64,000 bases of DNA from Manganibacter manganicus (GTDB taxonomy: Bacteria > Pseudomonadota > Alphaproteobacteria > Rhizobiales > Rhizobiaceae), in NCBI RefSeq assembly GCF_002075885.1, contig NZ_MDET01000059.1, positions 1 through 64,000 on the forward strand, given 5' to 3'. This document shows, piece by piece, positions 1-7,729 of the stretch (position 1 is its first letter; every line of letters begins with the position of its first letter). A program made the position numbers and the translations under genes. The notes beneath the pieces are model-generated. The model made no database searches. It worked only from the letters and a program-made list of their open reading frames with translations, and had not been told where the DNA came from.

Positions 1-1191
1 CCGCCTTTATCAACCAAAGACAGCTACGGCTGATTTGATGATAATTCCGCCATCCGGGCTTCGGCGCATTTGACGTCCCGTTGCGGCGCGAAAGACGCTC
101 GCTAACTGCAGTGCCGGCGGCACGCGTGACCAAAGTGTCCGGATGGTTTGGCGGCCACGCCGCGTTTTGCGGACCGCATTGCCGATGACGATGCGCTGCG
201 ACCAGCGGAAGCCGATCTCATGGAAATACAGGTCGGCATGCTGCGGGCTGATATGATGAAAGACGCCGACGATAGTACGGCGGACACGAGAATTGAACCC
301 TTCAACCGAATTGACGTGGACAGCGTCACGGACGTATTCACCGTCGGAATGCTTCACGGTCTCATGCTTGGCAAAGCTCTGGCCAATAGCGAGGAATGCC
401 TTCCACTCGTCGCTCATCAAATGAGATCCCAAGTCGATCTGCGCCTCAATGACGCGTTCGCTTGCTCGCACCGAGAGGCCGGTAACGACCGCAGCACGCG
501 CGTCACCGGCAAGCGTGCCCGGCGTGATGTCACTCGATCGCTGCACCATTGCCATCACCGGTGTTTTCTGCGTGTTCGCCTGACCTTTCCGGCCTCTTCC
601 CGAAGGCTGGTCATCGGGATGCTTTCTGGGTCTTCCGCCAAGATGAAAATGATCAATCTCCACCGTACCGTCGAGCATATGCTCCCGCGCCACCATGAGA
701 CGCAGCGCATGTCCCATCCGCCAGGCCGTTGGCTGACTCACTCCGAGAGCTTCGGCCAAGCGCACCGAGGACATGCCCTTGTCCGATTGCAGCATCAACC
801 ACATGGCCTTCAGCCAGACCCGTAGAGGAAGCTTCGTGGAGTGCAGAGGCGTGTGCGTTGTCACTGTGAATTGGAACCGGCAGTCGCCGCTCGAGCACTG
901 ATACAGCCCCGGTCGGGCGCGCCGCTTACCCACATCCCGGCCGGCGATCGCGATCGAGCGCTTGTAACCGCAGGCGGGACAAATCCTGCCATCCGGCCAC
1001 ACCATGCTTTCCAGCAGCCGACGACAATGATCTTCACTACGGAACGCCAAAATCATGTCTTCGACGGTCCGAATGTTAGATAGCGCCGCAAGCATCGTTT
1101 CAGGCATTTTCATCTCCTTCAGACCAGCCGGAAGAATCGCATGAAAAGTGCGGGATCACAACGATATTGCTGTCTTTGGTTGATAAAGGCG
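1..1191 (-). mobile_element. IS1595-family insertion sequence
   Basis: The element is bounded by a perfect 23-bp inverted repeat at 2-24 and 1169-1191 (CGCCTTTATCAACCAAAGAC at its left start) and carries one transposase gene reading leftward. Length and gene content fit a single-gene IS1595-group element. Its left end coincides with the window edge, so the target duplication cannot be checked. The flank to the right starts with tcgtacgct. Confidence 0.88.
10..1113 (-). CDS. IS1595-family (ISXO2-like) transposase
   Basis: This 367-residue protein catalyses transposition of the surrounding element. An N-terminal zinc ribbon is visible (CPACGYKRS followed by YQCSSGDCRF, about residues 45-80), then a helix-turn-helix region (LAEALGVSQPTAWRMGHAL), then an ISXO2-type DDE domain with EIDHFHLGG, DEWKAF and a VEGFNSRVRR segment. 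The frame is intact and about the usual length for the group, so the element may be active. The gene sits wholly between the inverted ends and ends 8 bases inside the left one. Large plus-strand reading frames through it are shadows. Confidence 0.93.
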   Translation of the reverse strand: MKMPETMLAALSNIRTVEDMILAFRSEDHCRRLLESMVWPDGRICPACGYKRSIAIAGRDVGKRRARPGLYQCSSGDCRFQFTVTTHTPLHSTKLPLRVWLKAMWLMLQSDKGMSSVRLAEALGVSQPTAWRMGHALRLMVAREHMLDGTVEIDHFHLGGRPRKHPDDQPSGRGRKGQANTQKTPVMAMVQRSSDITPGTLAGDARAAVVTGLSVRASERVIEAQIDLGSHLMSDEWKAFLAIGQSFAKHETVKHSDGEYVRDAVHVNSVEGFNSRVRRTIVGVFHHISPQHADLYFHEIGFRWSQRIVIGNAVRKTRRGRQTIRTLWSRVPPALQLASVFRAATGRQMRRSPDGGIIIKSAVAVFG

Positions 1192-1337
1192 TCGTACGCT
1201 AAGGGCGAACGAAGCATGAACTGAGCTTGCTTGTATCTCACGATTGCCGGGGCGCAACGTCTGATCCCAGTGGATAGGCGAGCGAGTCACGGCTCGGTGG
1301 GATCGGCAAGCGGCACACTGCGGAGCGGGGGCGGATA

Positions 1338-1402
1338 GCGCACATGGCGCACATGGCGCACGAACATAAGGGCGCGGCATCGCGGGGACGCCCTTATGTT
1401 CG
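1338..1402. repeat. Short tandem repeat followed by a 14-bp inverted repeat
   Basis: The 417 bases between the IS1595 end (1191) and abiEi (1609) hold no gene I can support. They contain 2.7 copies of gcgcacatg (1338-1361) running directly into a perfect inverted repeat, CGAACATAAGGGCG at 1361-1374 and its complement at 1389-1402, with a 14-base loop. No T-run follows on either strand, so it does not look like a terminator. The arrangement of two arms around a short spacer resembles a tyrosine-recombinase core site or the end of a lost element; this is inference. Confidence 0.5.
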
Positions 1403-1523
1403 CCTTCGTAGAAGCAATAGCTGTGGCGATTTCCTCTCGGAAAGGAGTTTCATCGTCGAATTGCGGCCTCTCCCTGCTCACCGACCACGACTATCGCTAC
1501 CTCGCAACGAGGTGATCCGGGCA

Positions 1524-1584
1524 GTGACCAATATTTCGATATAAAATTTGGTCACCTTGCTACTGACCAATTTTTGTATATATT
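1524..1584 (+). promoter_or_regulatory. Promoter and operator of the abiE pair
   Basis: GTGACCAA (1524-1531) and TTGGTCAC (1548-1555) form a perfect 8-bp inverted repeat, and a third half-site, TGACCAA, lies at 1564-1570. A candidate promoter overlaps them: TTGCTA (1557-1562), 16 bases, TATATT (1579-1584). AbiEi antitoxins are known to repress their own promoter by binding inverted repeats, which fits the layout. The promoter assignment is by eye. Confidence 0.55.
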
Positions 1585-1608
1585 CTTCAGTCAGAAAGGT
1601 GGCGCGCC

Positions 1609-2325
1609 GTGCCCGATCCGACGTCTGACACCCAAGAGCGAATTCTAGCGCGCATAAGTCACGGCGCGCCGGGCGGCGTATGGTCACGCGCGGATTTCCT
1701 TGACATCGGCACGCCGAACGCCGTTGAGAAGGCATTGCAGCGATTGGCCAACCGCCGTGAAATCCGCCGCCCCCACCGTGGCCTCTACGACAAGCCGGGA
1801 AACAGTAAGCTCACGGGAAAGATGGTCTTTCCACCGCGCTCCTCGTTCATCGATGCCATCGCAAGGCGCGACAAGCTGCGCGTGCTGGTCGACGGAATGA
1901 CCGCGGCCAACGATCTGGGCCTGACGACGGCCGTCCCTGCCAGATCGACGATCTACGCCGACACCTATCCTCGAACCATAGAAATCGAGGCGAATATCGG
2001 CGACCCTAATTCGTCAAAGCCAGTTTTCTATACGCTCGATTTCAAACGCATCGCCGCCAAGACCGCATTCTGGGCAGGCCGACCCGCCATGCGGGTCGTC
2101 CAGGCATTGGCTTGGTTTCGTGATGAGCATTCCAGCCTCGAGGCGGCCGTCAATGGCGCGGTCAGGCATTTGGCGAAAAACCCGAGGCGAAAAGAGATCG
2201 AGCTGGATCTACGCGACAACGTCAACGCGGTGCCCGCCTGGATGTACCCCCACATCGAAGCGATCATACGAAAGCTGGCGGAGCTACACGACGCGGCTCA
2301 CGAGTCTGAGGATGCGAAAGGCTAG
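1609..2325 (+). CDS. abiEi: AbiEi-type antitoxin (DUF6088-like) of a type IV toxin-antitoxin system
   Basis: This 238-residue protein matches the AbiEi/DUF6088 antitoxins that pair with AbiEii nucleotidyltransferase toxins. The N-terminal winged-helix region (about 10-60: VWSRADFLDIGTPNAVEKAL, then RREIRRPHRGLYDKP) is the usual DNA-binding part that autoregulates the operon. The C-terminal domain counteracts the toxin. The start is GTG at 1609, preceded by AAAGGTGG about 7 bases upstream; no in-frame ATG fits better. The toxin gene begins one base after the stop codon, so the two are coupled. The family call is firm; the exact subfamily is less so. Confidence 0.85.
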   Translation: MPDPTSDTQERILARISHGAPGGVWSRADFLDIGTPNAVEKALQRLANRREIRRPHRGLYDKPGNSKLTGKMVFPPRSSFIDAIARRDKLRVLVDGMTAANDLGLTTAVPARSTIYADTYPRTIEIEANIGDPNSSKPVFYTLDFKRIAAKTAFWAGRPAMRVVQALAWFRDEHSSLEAAVNGAVRHLAKNPRRKEIELDLRDNVNAVPAWMYPHIEAIIRKLAELHDAAHESEDAKG

Positions 2326-2326
2326 A

Positions 2327-3433
2327 ATGAGGCACGCGTTCATAGAAATTCTTCGCTCCAGCACCGACGAGCGGCGCGCACTGTTCTCGACGGTTTCGTC
2401 CGACCTGCAAACGCGCGCCGAGAATGTCGAAAAGGACCTCTACGTTTGCTGGGTGCTGGACTTCCTGTTCAACCGGCGCCCTAACGACCCGGTGGGGATG
2501 TACTTCAAAGGTGGGACGAGCCTCAGCAAGGCCTATGGCCTCATCCAGCGCTTTTCCGAGGACATCGATATCGGGCTCTACAAGGCGGACTTGAATGTGC
2601 CTTTGGAGGCCGAGATCGCGGCCCTGCCCTCGGTCAACCAGCAGCAAAGGGCCCTGGTCGAACGTGTCGACGAAGCCGCGCGACAGTACATTGGCGGTCC
2701 CTTGCGGGAGCTCCTGCTGCAGGAAATTGCCGAAGTCGAAAGCGAAGCAGAGCTTGAGCGGCACTTTACCGTTAGCTTCGGGTTCGATCCTTACCGGAAC
2801 CGCGATGCGCTCGACATCCTCGTCGTCTCGTACCAGAGCGTCTTCGCCGCCGGGGACGACTATGTACAGGCGGCTGTGCGTATCGAAGGTGGTGCTCGCC
2901 CCGATCCCGTTCCGGCAGAGCTGAGGGAGATCGTTCCATACGTCGCCGCAGAGATTCCTTTCGGGAGAGACCTCTCAGTGCGTGGTGTGACCACGGTGAA
3001 GCCCGAGCGGACTTTCTGGGAAAAGGTGCTCATCCTCCACGCCATGACCGAGATGACGGAGAAGCGCACCGCAGAGGCCAATCCAAATCGCCTTGCCCCT
3101 GATCTCAATCGCTACTCGCGCCATTACTACGATGTGCATCAGATCTGGACACACCCGGATTACGGCAGGGCGACTGCCTCGATGCAGGATCTCGCAGAGG
3201 CCTGCCGCCAACATAAGGAGTTCATGTTCCGCGCGCCGGATCACCGATACGATCGCGCGGTGCCAGGGAGCTACCGGTTGGTCCCGACCGAGGAGATGGA
3301 GGCGAAACTCGCCGCAGACTATGAACGGATGTCGGCCATGATCTTTGGCACTTCTCCATCTTTTGCGGAGGTCTTAGCCAGTATCGACGCTCTTGAAAAA
3401 TATCTGAATTCCACGACCGCAAAGCAGGCTTAG
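2327..3433 (+). CDS. abiEii: AbiEii/AbiGii-family nucleotidyltransferase toxin
   Basis: This 368-residue cytoplasmic toxin belongs to the DNA polymerase beta-like nucleotidyltransferase fold. The signature KGGTSLSKAY (61-70) followed by SEDIDI (77-82) is intact, giving the nucleotide-binding glycines and two catalytic aspartates. A conserved basic stretch, RTFWEKVLILH, lies in the C-terminal half. I chose ATG at 2327 because AAAGG sits 5 bases before it; an in-frame ATG at 2312 would overlap the antitoxin gene. Known family members block growth by transferring nucleotides to RNA, typically tRNA. With the upstream antitoxin it forms an abortive-infection or plasmid-maintenance unit. Confidence 0.88.
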   Translation: MRHAFIEILRSSTDERRALFSTVSSDLQTRAENVEKDLYVCWVLDFLFNRRPNDPVGMYFKGGTSLSKAYGLIQRFSEDIDIGLYKADLNVPLEAEIAALPSVNQQQRALVERVDEAARQYIGGPLRELLLQEIAEVESEAELERHFTVSFGFDPYRNRDALDILVVSYQSVFAAGDDYVQAAVRIEGGARPDPVPAELREIVPYVAAEIPFGRDLSVRGVTTVKPERTFWEKVLILHAMTEMTEKRTAEANPNRLAPDLNRYSRHYYDVHQIWTHPDYGRATASMQDLAEACRQHKEFMFRAPDHRYDRAVPGSYRLVPTEEMEAKLAADYERMSAMIFGTSPSFAEVLASIDALEKYLNSTTAKQA

Positions 3434-3436
3434 GCC

Positions 3437-4285
3437 GTGTCCGAGCCGGATTGTTATGGGGAGATACGAGTGAGCCGCTATTTCTCGGATAGACATGGCT
3501 TCGGAAGTGGGGACGCCGCGATCATCGTGCGCGAAGACGCGCCCCCCGCGCTACGGTATGCGATCGCTGAAATTGCCCGAAGGGCCGGCCTTGCTCCCTC
3601 CTCGATCAGGAGCATCCTTTGTGGTGTCCTGTTCGAGGCGCCAGACCCGAGCAACTGGTCCGAGTACCCAAGCATCTGGGACGAAGTGCTTAGCCTGCTC
3701 GACACTTGTGAATGGTACAAGGTCTATGACATCGCAGAGACTATCTGGCGCAGCCTTGAACATCGTTACGATCAACAGGAACTGTTTGAAGCAGAGCTCA
3801 ATCGCCTATTCCGAGAGAAGGGCATCGGCTGGGAGTTGAAGAGTCCCCTGGGGATCGTCTTCCGAGGCGACGCGAATTTCACAAATGCCACGGAGAAAGC
3901 CGTCGTTGTCTTTCAAGAAACGGGACGGGAAACTGCCGCAGTTGAGATACGCGAGGCGCTCAAGGACATCTCAAGGCGGCCAGTCCCCGATCGTACCGGA
4001 GCGATTCAGCATGCAATGGCTGCAGTGGAATGCGCCGCCCGTGATCTGACGGGCGAGCCGAATCTTACACTCGGCCGGTTGATCCCCAGGCTAAATGTTC
4101 CTCGTCCATTGGATAGCGCGCTCGAAAAGCTGTGGGGTTATGCGTCTGAGAACGGACGCCATATCCGGGAGGGAACGCAGCACAGCGCCGCGGAAGCCGA
4201 ACTCGTCGTGAGCATCGCATGCGCTGTGAGCGTTTTTCTGATCCAGAGAGAAACCGAAATCAGCAGTTCAACCGGCCTCCCCTGA
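3437..4285 (+). CDS. AbiJ-NTD4 domain protein
   Basis: This 282-residue protein starts with GTG at 3437, three bases after the abiEii stop, so it is probably co-transcribed with the toxin pair. It shows the AbiJ_NTD4 pattern: FSDRHGF at the start, EDAPPALRYAI, then DPSNWSEYPSIWDEV and CEWYKVYDIAETIWR around residues 70-105. The C-terminal half (SRRPVPDRTGAIQHAMAAVE through GRHIREGTQHS) resembles the helical HEPN-like part of these proteins. AbiJ-type proteins are linked to phage abortive infection, probably through RNA cleavage; activity here is inferred. Its position makes a three-gene Abi cluster with abiEi and abiEii. Confidence 0.8.
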   Translation: MSEPDCYGEIRVSRYFSDRHGFGSGDAAIIVREDAPPALRYAIAEIARRAGLAPSSIRSILCGVLFEAPDPSNWSEYPSIWDEVLSLLDTCEWYKVYDIAETIWRSLEHRYDQQELFEAELNRLFREKGIGWELKSPLGIVFRGDANFTNATEKAVVVFQETGRETAAVEIREALKDISRRPVPDRTGAIQHAMAAVECAARDLTGEPNLTLGRLIPRLNVPRPLDSALEKLWGYASENGRHIREGTQHSAAEAELVVSIACAVSVFLIQRETEISSSTGLP

Positions 4286-4339
4286 GCGTCGGGCACGGAA
4301 AGCATTTCGGCCAACCATCAATCCGCGGGGGACAGGAGT

Positions 4340-4978
4340 TTGCGCATACTATTTAGTCAACGGTATCTTCGCGCGATCGACAGCAAGGCACTTTTAGTGG
4401 AGATTCCTGAAATAGCGCGCCGGAAGGTCTGGGCTCAGCTTTCGGCATTTAACGCGCCGATGCACATTCAGCGGGATCCCTATGACAACTGGATTTCCCG
4501 AACATCGGCGTTGGAGGAAACCGAAGGCGACCTTCTCACCGAGCATGGCTGGCAGCGCCTACCGGTGACGCCATATCCGGCCGACACCCAATATCACGAG
4601 GCTCTACGTCTGCTCGTGCTCGGTGGCGAAGGCCCTTATGTGTTGGATACGATCGAAATCGCGTTCGGCTACATGGACGCGGCGGAAAAGGATGCGCTGC
4701 GCCAGAAAGTCAACCAGATACTCGAGCTGCACGATTGCCCATGGCGTATGTCGGACGGCGAGTTCTTTAAGCTCGATGCCGATTTCGTCGGCGCGAATCT
4801 CGCTGCGAATGCCCACGACTCTCTTGCGGCAAACCAGTTCGCAGGCGCGGCCAACGAATATGCCAAGGTACGCCAATATCTCGGCACCGGCGATGTCCGC
4901 GAGGCGATCTTTTTTGCCGGCCATACCCTGACGAGCTTCTGTCGTCCTGGATCAGTCGCCATGCCGCCTTCTACGTAG
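4340..4978 (+). pseudogene. AbiJ/STM4504-like protein, 3' end lost
   Basis: The reading frame begins at TTG 4340 behind GGAG, although the spacing is short. It encodes about 190 residues resembling the STM4504/CBY_0614-type relatives of AbiJ, with LLVLGGEGPYVLDTIEIAFGY and a late DVREAIFFAGHT where the family normally continues as AG-x-FES and a long C-terminal domain. From about 4920 the frame runs into sequence that, in frame 1, is the start of a TniQ domain. The last 18 or so residues are therefore junction artefact and the gene is truncated. It follows the Abi cluster in the same direction and was probably its fourth gene. Confidence 0.6.
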
Positions 4979-5742
4979 TCCCGCCGCTGGTCATGCTTCG
5001 ACACTGCCTGCCGGAGGCCTCATCATTGCGAGCGGTCGATCTCCAACTGAGCAGCGATCAGGAAATCCACCTCGCCATCATATTCGCCATCGAGCCAGCC
5101 CTGGTACAAAGAATGACCTTCGCGAATGTCGCGCAATCATCGCATCGGCTCATCTCGACGCGACCGACGCAGGTTTGTACGAACTGCAGCCCTGTTGACG
5201 CTGAACCGGCACCAATCCTGCGAAGCCAGCTGCTGGGATGGCGCATCACGTGCCCTCGGTGTGGAAGCCAACTCCGGCATACCGGCGGGGGCGAACTCCC
5301 CTCCCCTTTCCAGCAGTATCGTGTTGCCGCTCTTCGTGGCGAAAAGCTGCTCGACGATGAAGCCGAGCATGGTATCAGAACGTGGGCATCGCCAGCTGGA
5401 ATTGTACGTCTGCTACTCATGCGGAGAGCAGTACTTCCGTTTCCGGGCGAAGATGAAATGTGGCGGTTCAGGGTACTGGAAAAAATCATCCCGGAACTCG
5501 ACGAACTCCTTCCCGAAATATGCACCAGCTGTCCAACGCCACAAAACCCGATTTTGCCGTTGCATCTCCGCCCTGCCCTCCTGGCGGGTGTCGCGATGGT
5601 GCATTCCAGTGGGGCAGAAATGCTTTACATGTTGCGCCGATCCACGTTCGGATTGCACCGGCATCGTTTCGACCGAGAAGCAATGCCCTTCTTCGCCAAC
5701 GCAGCCCGCAAAAGACACTCGACACAGATGCAGTTAATTTGA
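4924..5742 (+). pseudogene. tniQ: TniQ-family transposition protein, 5'-truncated
   Basis: Frame 1 is open from 4771 and becomes TniQ-like at 4924: PDELLSSWISRHAAFY, the usual N-terminal TniQ signature, then SSHRLISTRPTQVCTNCS, WRITCPRCGSQLR (zinc-binding cysteine pairs) and a C-terminal LRPALLAGVAMVHSSGAEML. No ATG or GTG exists between the previous stop (4768-4770) and the signature; the first ATG, at 4993, would discard it. The true start was therefore lost when this sequence was joined to the preceding Abi-like gene. TniQ proteins select targets in Tn7/Tn5053-type transposons, but no partner tniA, tniB or integrase is nearby, so this is an orphan remnant. The distal part could still be translated from 4993. 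Confidence 0.65.
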
Positions 5743-6081
5743 GATTCTGAACGCTTACATTCTCACAATTAACTGGCCGCGTTCGACGAACGCCGCCGCA
5801 TTCTTGCGTTTAACTTCTGTGGTTGCCGTCCGTTGTGCAAGTCGTTTCTGACCTTTTTGACGTGTGATCGAGTGCGGTCTTCTGTCAGGCCTTTATTTAC
5901 GGCACTTTCAGGAGCCGCTGGCCGGTATGGTGATCTGCGGATCGGGTCCAAATCTGCCAAACGAGCTCTACGCCCTCAGTTAAACTCTGGTTTCCCCGGT
6001 CCAGATCTGTTCGATCATGCGCCCATTCAGGTCATCGACTTCTCACACCCCCCCTGCCAGTCCTGGTCATGCGCGGTGGTT
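5743..6081. other. Non-coding flank between tniQ and the IS110 transposase
   Basis: These 339 bases hold no supportable gene. The part nearest the transposase stop lies downstream of that gene and is where IS1111-subgroup elements encode their structured bridge RNA. A 9-bp sequence, ATCTGCCAA (5952-5960), recurs in the same orientation at 7193-7201 on the other side of the transposase and may mark the element's ends. The left boundary of the IS lies somewhere in this interval. Confidence 0.4.
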
Positions 6082-7204
6082 TCACACCGCCACAACCAGA
6101 GCCGGGTCTCGATAATCCTCGTGCTTCGTCAGCATGGCCCATATTTTCCGAGCCATCTTGTTCGCCAGTGCTATCGCCACCAGCATGCGTGGCTTCTTCG
6201 CAAGCATCCGCGAAAGCCACGATCCTTGGGCTGGCGGTTTGCGGCTCGCCCAACTCACGCGAGCCATTGCCCCGAGGATCAGGAGCCTGCGGATGTCAGC
6301 CTGACCAGCCTTCGACACCCGGCCGAGCCTTTCTTTCCCGCCAGAAGAAAACTGTCGTGGAACGAGGCCGAGCCAAGCGGCAAAGTCGCGGCCGCATCGG
6401 AAGCTCTCCATCGCTGGCGCGAAAGCCTCGACGGCCAACGCGATCAACGGCCCGACACCCGGCATGGTCTGAAGCCGGCGCGCGGTTTCACTGTGCCGGG
6501 ACAGGTTAGCAAGCTTCTTCGTTTTCTCCTCGATCCGAACCGTCTTCTCGCTGATCTGAGCCAGAAGGTCGCGGCACTCCTCCTGCACCAGCTCGGGTAG
6601 GTCGATCTCAGCATTCTCGACGATCGCCTCAACGCGCTTGACGTGACCGATCCCCTGCGGGATGACCTGCCCATATTCGTAGAGAACAGCGCGCAGAGCG
6701 TTCACTAGTTCCGTTCGCTGATGAACAATACGCTCGCGCGCCCGAAACAGAACCGCCCGCGCTTGCTGATCGGCGGTCTTCGGCTCGACAAAGCGCATTT
6801 CAGGCTGACGGGCTGCAATGACGATCGCCTCGGCATCGGCTGCGTCGTTCTTCTGCCGCTTCACGAACGGGCGCACATATTGCGGTGCGACCAGCTTGAC
6901 AGCGTGGCCCAGCTTCACCAACTCGCGCGCCCAGTAATGGGCGCTGCCGCAGGCTTCCATAACAACAAGTGCCGGTGGCTGCTCCGACATGAACCGGAAG
7001 AACTGCGTGCGAGACAGTTTCCGGCGATACTTCACATCGCCTGTCATCGACGTCCCATGTAGCTGGAAAACATTCTTTGCCAGATCTACTCCGATCAACG
7101 TGTCCTTCATCCGCCGTCCTCTCTGTTTTGTGATCTACACCGCATCACCTTGGCACGTCACGACGCCGCTCGGGGAGGACGGCAACCACCCCATCTGCCA
7201 AGCG
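5952..7204 (-). mobile_element. IS110-family insertion sequence (boundaries approximate)
   Basis: The element carries one intact DEDD transposase with non-coding flanks of roughly 100-130 bases on each side. IS110 elements lack classical terminal repeats, so the ends are uncertain. The limits given are set by a repeated ATCTGCCAA(A/G)CG at 5952-5963 and 7193-7204. Upstream of the transposase a 9-bp inverted repeat (7113-7121 and 7175-7183, GCCGTCCTC) could be part of a folded RNA. HU coding sequence starts immediately right of the proposed right end, which supports that boundary. Confidence 0.45.
6082..7110 (-). CDS. IS110-family transposase (DEDD recombinase)
   Basis: This complete 342-residue protein catalyses RNA-guided DNA recombination in IS110-type elements. 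The N-terminal RuvC-like DEDD domain shows GVDLAKNVFQLHG, VVMEACGSAHYW and KRQKNDAADAEAI, which contain the acidic catalytic residues. The C-terminal transposase_20-like domain shows TMPGVGPLIALAV and FAAWLGLVPRQFSSGGKERLG, including the serine-containing segment. The YVRPFVKRQKNDAADAEAI form is typical of the IS1111-like subgroup. No frameshift or internal stop is seen. The gene has inserted next to, and apparently displaced the front of, an HU gene. Confidence 0.93.
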   Translation of the reverse strand: MKDTLIGVDLAKNVFQLHGTSMTGDVKYRRKLSRTQFFRFMSEQPPALVVMEACGSAHYWARELVKLGHAVKLVAPQYVRPFVKRQKNDAADAEAIVIAARQPEMRFVEPKTADQQARAVLFRARERIVHQRTELVNALRAVLYEYGQVIPQGIGHVKRVEAIVENAEIDLPELVQEECRDLLAQISEKTVRIEEKTKKLANLSRHSETARRLQTMPGVGPLIALAVEAFAPAMESFRCGRDFAAWLGLVPRQFSSGGKERLGRVSKAGQADIRRLLILGAMARVSWASRKPPAQGSWLSRMLAKKPRMLVAIALANKMARKIWAMLTKHEDYRDPALVVAV

Positions 7205-7206
7205 AC

Positions 7207-7318
7207 GTCGGAGCAGGACGGTCGCAACCCTTCGACCGGTGCAACGATCAAGATCGCCGCGTCGAAAAAACTAACCTTCACGCCGGCCAAAGCGATCAAG
7301 GATGCCCTGAACGGCTAG
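7207..7318 (+). pseudogene. HU DNA-binding protein, C-terminal remnant
   Basis: The last 37 codons before the TAG at 7316 read GRNPSTGATIKIAASKK followed by LTFTPAKAIKDALNG, the standard C-terminal arm and last helix of HU/IHF-type histone-like proteins. The first two thirds of the gene (dimer helices and most of the beta saddle) are absent: upstream sequence belongs to the IS110 element, and I found no matching front half on its other side. It cannot encode a functional HU and records an insertion with deletion, or one-ended loss. Confidence 0.75.
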
Positions 7319-7363
7319 AAGCCAGGTAAGCCGACGCATTAGCCGGCCATATCCAGCAGATTG

Positions 7364-7420
7364 ATCAGCGCCGCATGGAACCGCAGCGGCGCTGATGAAA
7401 GCCTCCCTAGAAGGGAGGCT
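7364..7420 (-). terminator. Two adjacent strong hairpins
   Basis: ATCAGCGCCGC (7364-7374) pairs with GCGGCGCTGAT (7386-7396), and AGCCTCCCT (7400-7408) pairs with AGGGAGGCT (7412-7420) around a 3-base loop. The second hairpin overlaps the stop codon of the minus-strand gene ending at 7407 and is followed on that strand by TTTC, so it probably ends that transcript. The tandem pair may also insulate the HU/IS side. Confidence 0.55.
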
Positions 7421-7571
7421 CGGCGCTGATTTCGCCATAGGCTTCAGTCAGCATCACTTCGCGTTCGGCAAGGGCCAGTTCCAGCTCCGTTTCAATCTCG
7501 CAGCGTTCGTCGCCATAGACGGCATTCCGCAGCTCGGCGCGCAATTCCTCGATATGCTGATCGATCGACAT
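7407..7571 (-). CDS. Small conserved hypothetical protein
   Basis: This gene would encode 54 residues, MSIDQHIEELRAELRNA to the end EPPF. It is strongly acidic, almost entirely helical in appearance, and resembles short IDEQIEELRAEL-type proteins common next to mobile DNA in alphaproteobacteria. I chose ATG 7571 because homology-like composition begins there; the longer frame to 7730 has poor coding character apart from some cysteines. No function is recognised. It reads in the same direction as the Abi/CBS gene upstream, 158 bases away. Confidence 0.5.
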   Translation of the reverse strand: MSIDQHIEELRAELRNAVYGDERCEIETELELALAEREVMLTEAYGEISAEPPF

Positions 7572-7729
7572 GGATCGGGCAGCTCGTGGAACGCAAGGGT
7601 CACAACGACAGTCGGTTTCTTGGATGTAGCCAATTTCCAGAGTGTGACCACACCCAGCCAATGTAGACGGGCGGCAGTCAGTGCCACCGGCGCTTATCGT
7701 CATCCACGATGGCGCGCACGAGCTTTCCA

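Noticed and set aside
148..825. Long plus-strand frame (225 codons) inside the IS1595 element
   Set aside because: It is antisense to the transposase gene, which has clear zinc-ribbon and DDE motifs; the plus-strand translation has no family character.
1338..1361. Possible CRISPR-like or iteron array from gcgcacatg repeats
   Set aside because: There are fewer than three 9-base copies with no spacers and no cas or rep gene beside them.
5058..5525. Minus-strand frame of 155 codons over the TniQ region
   Set aside because: It is opposite to a frame with TniQ motifs and zinc-binding cysteine pairs, and its composition is serine- and arginine-rich as expected of a shadow.
7121..7206. Upstream extension of the HU frame
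   Set aside because: The frame is open further left, but HU-like residues begin only at about 7207; the preceding codons belong to the IS110 flank.
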